DNA from: an uncultured Clostridia bacterium
GTDB taxonomy: Bacteria; Bacillota_A; Clostridia; TANB77; CAG-508
Assembly: GCA_947594095.1 (NCBI GenBank)
Contig: CANQEA010000091.1
Span: forward strand, 1 to 5,463
DNA: 5,463 nt
Direction: 5' to 3'
Positions 1 through 5,463 of this stretch are shown piece after piece. Position 1 is the stretch's first letter. Every line of letters starts with the position of its first letter. The notes beneath the pieces are model-generated. The model was not told the origin of the DNA and did no database searches. It was given only the letters and a program-made list of their open reading frames with translations. Both the position numbers and the translations under genes were made by a program.

Positions 1-1007
1 CTAATAAGCCAAAACAATATTTAAACTTGTATTCAAATAATATTATGATAAATGAAACTATAAAAAGAATAGAAAATTTATTTGAATATGATGATATTTT
101 TGTAATAACAAGTATAGAACAAAAAGAACTAGCAGAAAGATATATAGATAATAGAATACCAAGAGAAAACATTATTTTTGAGCCAATGTCAAAAAATACA
201 GCAATGTGTATTTTTTATGCATCAATTAGAATATTAGAACAAAAAGGAGATGGAACAATAACAATTTTATCTTCTGATCATTATATAGAGGAGTCAAAAA
301 AATTATTAAATAATATTAAAGAGAGTATAGAAATAGCTCGTAAAGACGAGAATTTAGTAACAATTGGAATAAAACCAACATATCCTGCAACTGGTTTTGG
401 ATATATAAAATATAATTATAATGATGATTTAAAATGTAATATTGTAAAAGAGTTTAAAGAAAAGCCTGTATATGAAAAAGCAAGGGAGTATATTGAAAGT
501 GGAAAATATTATTGGAATAGCGGAATTTTTATATGGAAAATTTCTAGTATATTAAATAATTATAGAAAATTTTTACCAGAAATATATAGGTATAAGGAGC
601 AAATGGCAAATAGCATAGGAAATAAAAAAAATGTATTAAAAAACATTTATGAAAATGTCGAAGCAATTTCTATAGACAAAGGAATACTTGAAAAGTCTAA
701 TAATATAAAAATGGTAAAGGGAGAATTCGAGTGGTTAGACATAGGGAGCATTAATGACTTCTTTAAAATTCAAGAAAAAGATTTAAACAAAAATGTGAGA
801 AAAGGCAATTTAATTGCTGAAGATATAGAAAATTGTAGCATATATAATGATGATAGTAATACGGTAATTGCAATAGTTGGAATCAAAGGTTTAAATATAA
901 TAAATAGCAATAATGTTATACTTATTGCAAATAAAGATAAAATGGAAGAACTACCTATTTTAATTGAGAAAATAAAATGTGATAAAAAGCTAAAAAAATA
1001 TTTATAA
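1..1007 (+). CDS. Mannose-1-phosphate guanylyltransferase-like protein, 5' end cut by the window
   Basis: Likely transfers GMP from GTP to mannose 1-phosphate to give cytoplasmic GDP-mannose for glycan synthesis. The frame is open to the window edge (first full codon at 3) and reads KPKQYLNL at 6-29, the motif that normally follows the N-terminal GGxGTRLWP nucleotide loop. The true start is therefore upstream, and the TTG at 27 is not a start. Family motifs follow in order: EPMSKNTA (180-203), the metal-binding SSDHYI region (about 270-287), GIKPTYPATGFGYI (366-407), EKP (459-467), WNSGIF (513-530), SIDKGILEK (669-695) and WLDIGS (732-749). A C-terminal segment resembling the small beta-helix domain (GNLIAEDIENCSIY onward) ends the protein. 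There is no type II phosphomannose isomerase cupin domain, so this is the short single-function form; 334 residues are visible. The next gene's SD overlaps its stop codon. Use of another hexose 1-phosphate cannot be excluded. Confidence 0.9.
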   Translation, partial: NKPKQYLNLYSNNIMINETIKRIENLFEYDDIFVITSIEQKELAERYIDNRIPRENIIFEPMSKNTAMCIFYASIRILEQKGDGTITILSSDHYIEESKKLLNNIKESIEIARKDENLVTIGIKPTYPATGFGYIKYNYNDDLKCNIVKEFKEKPVYEKAREYIESGKYYWNSGIFIWKISSILNNYRKFLPEIYRYKEQMANSIGNKKNVLKNIYENVEAISIDKGILEKSNNIKMVKGEFEWLDIGSINDFFKIQEKDLNKNVRKGNLIAEDIENCSIYNDDSNTVIAIVGIKGLNIINSNNVILIANKDKMEELPILIEKIKCDKKLKKYL

Positions 1008-1011
1008 GGAG
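1005..1011 (+). promoter_or_regulatory. Shine-Dalgarno site overlapping the upstream stop codon
   Basis: TAAGGAG lies 6 nt before the ATG at 1018. Its TAA is the stop codon of the guanylyltransferase gene. This fixes the start of the dehydrogenase and suggests that ribosomes ending one gene can start the next (translational coupling, an inference). Confidence 0.8.
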
Positions 1012-1017
1012 AGAACT

Positions 1018-2031
1018 ATGAAGTCTGGTAATTTTAATGATGTAGTTCAAGAATGTAGTAGCAAAAAGTATATAGAAAATTTAAAGCAAAATGAATTAAT
1101 TATATATTCGCCAACATCAATTGAAAAGAGTAATATAAGAAATAATCAATGCTTAATGGTTAATTGGCATAATCTAACTAAAAATATTAATAAAATAGAG
1201 GAGTTTATAAGAGAAAATAATACAATATCTTTAGTAGTGAGCTATGGAGGGGGAAGCACGATTGACATTGGAAAATATATAGCAAATAAACTTGATGCTG
1301 ATTTTACTTGTATTCCAACAATGCTTTCAACAAATTCCTATGCAACAGATAAAGTTGCATTAATAAAAGAGGGGAAAAAGACAACTTTAGAAGCTAAAAT
1401 TCCAGACAAGATAATAATAGATAATGAATTATTAAGTTTATCGAAAGATGAAAATATATATGGTTTGGCTGATGTTTTTTCTATATATACCGCCTTATAT
1501 GATTGGAAGATAGCTGAAAAAGATATATTAGAAAAAATAGATGATGATATATATAGTATGGCTGAAAAATTGCTTAAAGAAGTTCTAGAATTTGTAAATA
1601 ATAATGAATTAAAGGATATATCAAAAAATAATATAAGATTATTTCAACTTGTTGGAACAGCAGGATATATAACTAATTTATATGGAACAGGAAGGCCAGA
1701 AAGCGGTTCAGAGCATATATTTGCAAAGGAAGTTGAAAGGAGAATAAATATCCCACACGGAATGGCTGTTTCTATTGGAATATTAGTTATGGGCTTAATG
1801 CAAGGTAGAGATGTCATTGATATACTAAAAGCTATAAAAAAATTAAATATTTTTGGAAAAGTTAATAAATATGGCTTAAATAAAGATATAATAGAAAAAA
1901 GTCTTATAGAGTTAAAACCAAGAGCAGATCGATATAGTATAGTGAACAGATATGAGAATAAAATAGATGAAAAATATAAGATTTTAAAAGAGTTATATAA
2001 TATAATAGATGGAGAAATACAATTATGTTAG
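1018..2031 (+). CDS. Glycerol-1-phosphate dehydrogenase-like protein (iron-containing alcohol dehydrogenase superfamily)
   Basis: A 337-residue NAD(P)-dependent, metal-dependent polyol dehydrogenase. The closest recognisable family is glycerol-1-phosphate dehydrogenase (EgsA/AraM type), which reduces dihydroxyacetone phosphate. Visible motifs are the cofactor loop GGGSTID (77-83), IPT (99-101), GLADVFS with likely metal ligand D152, the family-typical DW (162-163), SGSEH with likely metal ligand H233, HG with likely ligand H247, and a C-terminal PRADRYSIV (301-309) resembling the RyTil element of the family. All three metal ligands are present, so it should be active. The loop after IPT reads MLSTNSYAT where classical members have a SHDG-type sequence, so the substrate may not be dihydroxyacetone phosphate. 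There is no dehydroquinate-synthase signature. The start is set by the SD at 1005-1011. The 3' end overlaps the next gene by 7 nt. In this glycan operon it probably makes a polyol phosphate or reduced-sugar precursor, which is inference. Confidence 0.8.
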   Translation: MKSGNFNDVVQECSSKKYIENLKQNELIIYSPTSIEKSNIRNNQCLMVNWHNLTKNINKIEEFIRENNTISLVVSYGGGSTIDIGKYIANKLDADFTCIPTMLSTNSYATDKVALIKEGKKTTLEAKIPDKIIIDNELLSLSKDENIYGLADVFSIYTALYDWKIAEKDILEKIDDDIYSMAEKLLKEVLEFVNNNELKDISKNNIRLFQLVGTAGYITNLYGTGRPESGSEHIFAKEVERRINIPHGMAVSIGILVMGLMQGRDVIDILKAIKKLNIFGKVNKYGLNKDIIEKSLIELKPRADRYSIVNRYENKIDEKYKILKELYNIIDGEIQLC

Positions 2032-3179
2032 TAATAAATGATTTTTTTGTAAGATATAAAGAAGCCGTATCAAATCAAATGGAATTAATTTCAAAAGCAA
2101 ATAAGGCTAGGATTATTTCAGCAACAAGATTTATGGGGCAAAAAGCAATGCAACAAGAAGATATAAAAGATAATATTTATGTTTATTCGCCTATAAATTA
2201 TATTTTTCAAGTAATAAAAGAAACATATAAAGCTAAAAATGAAAAAATTCACGTTTTTGAAGAAGAACCTTGTGTATGGAAAAGAATCTTATTTAACAAA
2301 ACAAGAAACCCATTGTATATATCAATGTATAGAAGACCAACAGAAAATTATGCAAAACACTTAAAAAAATATAAAAATTTGAAAAAGGTTTTTGTTGAAT
2401 TGCCACAACACAAAAAGTTATTAATAGAATATGGAATAGAAAAAGAAAAAATTGAGGTAACTCCAACACCATCTAAAATTGAAAGAAAAAAGAGTCAAAA
2501 AAAATATGATTCTAATAATGTAAATATATTATTTGCAAGCTGGAACAATAAAGAGAAAAATGCTATTAGAGAAAGAGGACTAGAATATTTATTAGAACTA
2601 TTAAAAGAAAATCCTAATTATACATTAACGATTCCATTAAGAGATAATGACATTGAAACATTTAATATGATGGCAAAAAAAATAGGAGTATCTGATAGAG
2701 TGAAATTACTCGAAATACATAATAATACAGAAATTTTAACTCAATTATTTGATGATACAGATTTTGTTGCATTTGTACCACAAAAAAGAATTGTAAAAGA
2801 TGCACCTAATTCACTAATAGACGGAATTGTTAGAGGAAAACCAATTATAATATCAGATGTTATAGATTTTTCGCAGGAAGTAAAAAAATATGGAATTGGA
2901 ATAGTTATACCATGTGGAGAAAAAGCAAGAAGATTGACAGTTGATGAAAATACATATACTGAATTAAGTAATAGAGCTTATGAATATTCTTCCAGAAATT
3001 CCGATGAAAATTATTTGAAAGTAATTCAGAGTTCTTATGATATAAATAAAAAAAGAAAGACATTGACTGATAGAATTAAAGTAGAACCGATACAACATAA
3101 TGAAAAATTACTACAAAAAGAAAGAAGAGGAGTTGAAAAAGATGAAGATAGCAATAGTAAATACTTGGGCGATTTCTAA
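2025..3179 (+). CDS. Divergent GT-B (GT4-like) glycosyltransferase
   Basis: A 384-residue protein that looks like a retaining GT-B glycosyltransferase transferring a sugar from a nucleotide donor in the cytoplasm. The N-terminal half (about 1-150) ends with the linker-like stretch YGIEKEKIEVTPTPSK (136-151), a usual way into the C-terminal Rossmann domain. That domain starts near VNILFASWN (166-174) and carries TDFVAFVPQ (245-253) and KDAPNSLIDGIVRGKPIIIS (258-277). The last is the donor-binding element, but the two glutamates of the usual EX7E motif are replaced by K258 (next to D259) and D266. No transmembrane segment or signal peptide is seen. GGAG at 2011-2014 lies 10 nt before the ATG, which is inside the dehydrogenase gene. 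The charged tail after about residue 341 is probably outside the fold, and its end overlaps the next gene by 38 nt. Donor and acceptor are unknown; GDP-mannose is plausible from the first gene. Confidence 0.75.
   Translation: MLVINDFFVRYKEAVSNQMELISKANKARIISATRFMGQKAMQQEDIKDNIYVYSPINYIFQVIKETYKAKNEKIHVFEEEPCVWKRILFNKTRNPLYISMYRRPTENYAKHLKKYKNLKKVFVELPQHKKLLIEYGIEKEKIEVTPTPSKIERKKSQKKYDSNNVNILFASWNNKEKNAIRERGLEYLLELLKENPNYTLTIPLRDNDIETFNMMAKKIGVSDRVKLLEIHNNTEILTQLFDDTDFVAFVPQKRIVKDAPNSLIDGIVRGKPIIISDVIDFSQEVKKYGIGIVIPCGEKARRLTVDENTYTELSNRAYEYSSRNSDENYLKVIQSSYDINKKRKTLTDRIKVEPIQHNEKLLQKERRGVEKDEDSNSKYLGDF
3127..3132 (+). promoter_or_regulatory. Shine-Dalgarno site deciding the start of the second glycosyltransferase
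   Basis: GAGGAG lies 9 nt before the ATG at 3142. It sits inside the 3' end of the preceding coding region. The earlier in-frame ATG at 3100 has no purine-rich SD at the right distance, and starting there would add 14 mostly Lys/Glu residues ahead of a normal GT4 first strand (MKIAIVNTW). The start is therefore placed at 3142. Confidence 0.85.
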
Positions 3180-4284
3180 AAAAGCTGTTGGAGGGACAGA
3201 AAGATTTGTAATGGATTTGGCAAAAGCTTTTGTAGATAATGGAAATGAAGTTGATGTATATATGTTTTCAGGAAATACACATAAAGAAGAAGGGGTAAAT
3301 TATATAAATATAAATTTATTTAATATGGTAGGAGAAGCAGATGAATATATAGTGCAAGAATCTTTTGGAAATTTTGAAACAGATAAATCATATTCAAGTT
3401 TAGCAAAAAAATTAGAAAGTAAAATTGATATGAAAAAATATGATTTTATACAATTAAATTCGTTATTATTTTTAGAAGCTTGGAAAGATAAAAAAAGAAT
3501 ATTCACAATACATACAAATCCATTTGAATATATTCTTGCTTGGGGAGAAAGCTCATTTGAAAAAGTAATTGATATGATGAAAAAATATAAAAATGATGAT
3601 AATACGAAGTTTGTAGCACCATCAAAATTTTATGCAAATGAATATAAAAAATTAACTGAATGTGAAATTGGTTTTATTCCACACGCAATAGATAAATCAA
3701 GATTAAAAACAGACAAATCTGGCGATGAAATTTGTGAACAATATAATATAGATAAGAGAAAAATAAAAATAATAATTCCACAAAGATTAGAAACAAATCA
3801 AAAACAACCACAGCTAGTACTTGATGCTTGTTGCTTAATGAAAGATGATGAAAAATCAAGAATTGAAGTCATTTATACAGGGTTGGATAAACAATACGAG
3901 AAGTTTGTAGATACATTAAAAAAACAAGCGAGTGAAAATAACATAAGTATAAAAATTATAAGATTTGATCATATGTCCGAAGTATATAAAATTGCAGACA
4001 TATGTGTATTACCAAGTAAGTCAGAGAGCTTTGGATATTCTGCATTAGAAGCATTATCATTAGGAATATATACCATATTAAATGATATACCAACATTCAA
4101 TGAATTGACAGTTGGAAATGATTATAATTATATATTTAAGAATAATAAAAATGAATTAAAAAGCCACTTATTAGAAAGCATAAAAAACAAAGTGTATATA
4201 GAAAGAAAAATACCATCTGAAAAATGGCAAAAGCAATATGATATAAATGTGTTTGAAAACTCTTATATTAGTATGATAAAATAA
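3142..4284 (+). CDS. GT4-like glycosyltransferase
   Basis: A 380-residue retaining GT-B glycosyltransferase of the GT4 type, predicted to be cytoplasmic or membrane-peripheral and to add a sugar to a growing lipid-linked glycan. The N-terminal domain starts with strand MKIAIVNTW, then the acceptor/donor loop GGTERFVMDLAKAF (17-30) and the second strand NEVDVYMF (35-42). FTIHTNPF (121-128) and FVAPSKFYANEY (157-168) follow, then FIPHAID (178-184) at the domain boundary. The C-terminal domain has IIIPQRLETNQKQP (210-223), DICVLPSKSESFGYSALEA (286-304) with an intact EX7E pair E295 and E303, and a final long helix. Length is normal for the family. The start at 3142 is chosen from the GAGGAG site; 38 nt overlap the previous gene. 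It is 25 nt from the Nudix gene. The exact sugar and linkage cannot be read from sequence. Confidence 0.87.
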   Translation: MKIAIVNTWAISKKAVGGTERFVMDLAKAFVDNGNEVDVYMFSGNTHKEEGVNYININLFNMVGEADEYIVQESFGNFETDKSYSSLAKKLESKIDMKKYDFIQLNSLLFLEAWKDKKRIFTIHTNPFEYILAWGESSFEKVIDMMKKYKNDDNTKFVAPSKFYANEYKKLTECEIGFIPHAIDKSRLKTDKSGDEICEQYNIDKRKIKIIIPQRLETNQKQPQLVLDACCLMKDDEKSRIEVIYTGLDKQYEKFVDTLKKQASENNISIKIIRFDHMSEVYKIADICVLPSKSESFGYSALEALSLGIYTILNDIPTFNELTVGNDYNYIFKNNKNELKSHLLESIKNKVYIERKIPSEKWQKQYDINVFENSYISMIK

Positions 4285-4309
4285 TAAAAATTTTATAAGG
4301 AGATTAGGT

Positions 4310-4801
4310 ATGGAATTAAGAGATTTATATGATGAAAACAAGGAATTAACAGGAGAAACAATTTATAAAGGACAAGATGTACCAAAAGGGCGTTATTATA
4401 TAACGGTAGTAGTTTTTATACAAAACAGTAAAAACGAGTTTTTACTTCAAAAAAGGGTAAAAAAGAAAGACGGTAAATGGGCTACAACAGGAGGACACCC
4501 AGTATCAGGAAAAAATAGTAAACAGGGTATCATAACAGAAATTAAAGAAGAATTAGGCATTGATGTAGTAGAAAAAAATATTAAATTATTTAAAACAATA
4601 AAAACTGAAGATGATTTTGTTGATATTTATTATTTGAAGGAAGATATAGATATTAAAAAAATAAAAATTCAGAAAGAAGAAGTAGAAGATGTAAAATGGG
4701 CAACTATAGATGAGATAAATGAATTAATAAAAAATGCAGCTTTTTCTGAAAGTCATACAGAATTTTTTGAGTTATGTTTAGAATATTTAAAATTGAAATA
4801 G
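4310..4801 (+). CDS. Nudix hydrolase-family protein with altered Nudix box
   Basis: A 163-residue Nudix-fold protein. The family hydrolyses nucleoside diphosphates linked to another moiety, or other diphosphates. The N-terminus (LYDENKELTGETIYKGQDVPKGRYY, in segments from residue 6) and FLLQKRVKKKDGKWATTGGH (44-63) resemble the IDI-like Nudix group common in Firmicutes, but no isomerase Cys motif is seen, so isopentenyl-diphosphate isomerase is unlikely. The Nudix box spans G62 to I84. The metal-binding E77, E80 and E81 and G83 are kept, but the usual first Glu is K68 and the usual Arg is T76. A late VEDVKWATIDEINELI (125-140) segment is typical of Nudix C-termini. The SD is TAAGGAG at 4296-4302, 7 nt from ATG. 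Here it may process a nucleotide-sugar or polyol-diphosphate intermediate, or serve housekeeping; the substrate is unknown. Activity could be reduced or altered by the changed residues. Confidence 0.85.
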   Translation: MELRDLYDENKELTGETIYKGQDVPKGRYYITVVVFIQNSKNEFLLQKRVKKKDGKWATTGGHPVSGKNSKQGIITEIKEELGIDVVEKNIKLFKTIKTEDDFVDIYYLKEDIDIKKIKIQKEEVEDVKWATIDEINELIKNAAFSESHTEFFELCLEYLKLK

Positions 4802-4804
4802 GAG
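4800..4804 (+). promoter_or_regulatory. Shine-Dalgarno site overlapping the Nudix stop codon
   Basis: AGGAG lies 6 nt before the ATG at 4811. Its first two bases are the last two bases of the Nudix gene's TAG stop (4799-4801). It sets the HAD start and, like the site at 1005-1011, suggests translational coupling. Confidence 0.8.
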
Positions 4805-4810
4805 ATAAGA

Positions 4811-5425
4811 ATGTTAGATAAAGCAATTATATTTGATTTAGATGGAACATTATGGGATACATCAAGAGAAATTGAACAAGTCTGGAAAAATGTAGCAAAA
4901 AATTATAATATCAAAATTAATAAAAAGAAAATTAAACAAATAATGGGGTTTACAAAAGATGAAATAATTAAATACTTATTTAAAGGAAATGAAAAAGAAG
5001 GAAATGAATTTATTACAAAGTGTCAAAACCAAGAAAACGAATACTTACGAGAAAACGGTGGACATATTTATAAAAATACGATAAATACAATTAAAGACTT
5101 ATCCAATAAGTATGATTTATACATAGTAAGTAATTGTCAATCAGGATATATTGAAGCATTTTTATATCATTATTCTATAGAGAAATATTTTAAAGATTAT
5201 GAATGTTCTGGGAATACAGGGTTAAGCAAATGTGAAAATATTAAAAGTGTAGTAGAAAGAAATAATATTATAAAAGCTATATATGTTGGAGATACAATAA
5301 AGGATTATGAATCTGCAAATAAAAATAAATTGCGATTTATTTGGACTGAATACGGTTTTGGAAAATGTAATAAGTATGATAAAAAAATTAAGGATATAAG
5401 TGAATTGATAAATATGGAGATATAA
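4811..5425 (+). CDS. HAD-superfamily phosphatase (phosphoglycolate phosphatase-like, helical cap)
   Basis: A 204-residue HAD hydrolase predicted to remove phosphate from a small cytoplasmic metabolite. Motif I is FDLDGTLWDT (8-17), with nucleophile D9 and acid/base D11. A small helical cap fills about residues 18-80, placing it in the C1-cap group with phosphoglycolate phosphatase and beta-phosphoglucomutase. Motif II is IVSNCQSGY with S107. Motif III Lys is K140 in GLSKCENIK. Motif IV is YVGDTIKDYESA (158-169) with D161 and D165. All catalytic residues are present. The length is slightly short but normal for the group. The start follows the SD at 4800-4804, 9 nt after the Nudix stop. Its position in a glycan operon with a G1P-dehydrogenase-like enzyme suggests a sugar- or polyol-phosphate substrate, but that is inference; HAD specificity cannot be read from these motifs. 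Confidence 0.88.
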   Translation: MLDKAIIFDLDGTLWDTSREIEQVWKNVAKNYNIKINKKKIKQIMGFTKDEIIKYLFKGNEKEGNEFITKCQNQENEYLRENGGHIYKNTINTIKDLSNKYDLYIVSNCQSGYIEAFLYHYSIEKYFKDYECSGNTGLSKCENIKSVVERNNIIKAIYVGDTIKDYESANKNKLRFIWTEYGFGKCNKYDKKIKDISELINMEI

Positions 5426-5463
5426 TATTAAGGAAAATCATCCCTACAAATTACAATTATATA
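5404..5463 (+). other. Possible start of a further coding region (open frame to the window edge)
   Basis: After the HAD stop only 38 nt remain, with no hairpin terminator. A frame open from 5404 (after a TGA at 5401-5403) to the window end includes ILRKIIPTNYNYI at 5425-5463. This resembles the first strand and helix of GNAT acetyltransferases (I-x-L-R followed by a D/N-rich helix start). No ATG, GTG or TTG occurs in this frame; ATT at 5404, 8 nt after AAGGAT (5390-5395), is the only start of any kind with an SD-like site. About 20 open codons in AT-rich DNA can occur by chance, so this is weak. Confidence 0.2.

Noticed and set aside
27..29. TTG as the start of the first gene
   Set aside because: Conserved family sequence (KPKQYLNL) lies in frame before and across it, and there is no SD; the gene continues upstream.
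1018..2031. Dehydroquinate or deoxy-scyllo-inosose synthase
   Set aside because: The fold is related, but the synthase signature sequences are missing, while the DW and SGSEH motifs of glycerol-1-phosphate dehydrogenase-like proteins are present.
3100..3102. ATG as the start of the second glycosyltransferase
   Set aside because: No SD at a suitable distance, and it adds a Lys/Glu-rich leader before a normal first beta strand; ATG 3142 has GAGGAG 9 nt upstream.
3300..3506. Minus-strand open frame of 68 codons
   Set aside because: It lies wholly inside the well-supported GT4-like gene, has no recognisable motif, and its Phe/Leu/Ser-rich product is typical of the antisense of AT-rich Lys/Glu codons.
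3674..3859. Minus-strand open frame of 61 codons with a hydrophobic stretch
   Set aside because: It is an antisense shadow of the same GT4-like gene; the Phe/Leu run comes from reading A-rich codons backwards, not from a real membrane protein.
4310..4801. Isopentenyl-diphosphate isomerase as the function of the Nudix gene
   Set aside because: The GKWATTGGHP stretch recalls the isomerase, but the catalytic Cys motif is not seen and the protein fits the broader IDI-like Nudix group better.
5426..5463. Rho-independent terminator after the HAD gene
   Set aside because: No GC-rich inverted repeat followed by a T run is present in the remaining bases.

Overview
The window is very AT-rich, with AT-ending codons, AGA for arginine, and strong AGGAG-type Shine-Dalgarno (SD) sites. 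This points to a low-GC Gram-positive such as a Clostridia-like bacterium. That placement is inferred from composition and ribosome sites only; other AT-rich bacteria are not excluded. Genes use TGG for Trp and normal stops, so nothing suggests a changed genetic code.

Layout: six genes, all on the + strand and packed as one operon-like block. The largest gap is 25 nt, several genes overlap, and no promoter or terminator is visible inside the window. In order they are: a 5'-truncated mannose-1-phosphate guanylyltransferase-like gene (3-1007); a glycerol-1-phosphate-dehydrogenase-like member of the iron-containing alcohol dehydrogenase superfamily (1018-2031); a divergent GT-B glycosyltransferase (2025-3179); a canonical GT4-like glycosyltransferase (3142-4284); a Nudix protein with an altered Nudix box (4310-4801); and a HAD phosphatase (4811-5425). 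The last 38 bases hold no complete gene. They may be the start of another coding region that overlaps the HAD gene's end.

Together the genes look like part of a surface-glycan locus (capsule, exopolysaccharide or cell-wall polymer). The nucleotidyltransferase would supply GDP-mannose or a related GDP-sugar. The two glycosyltransferases would build the repeat unit. The dehydrogenase and phosphatase could make a polyol or polyol-phosphate substituent. The Nudix protein could act on a nucleotide or diphosphate intermediate. The assignments of GDP-mannose synthesis and GT4 transfer are family-based; the polyol branch is inference. I see no evidence of a radically new system. The most unusual points are the altered active-site motifs in three of the six proteins, a 38-nt overlap between the two glycosyltransferase genes, and the gene combination itself.
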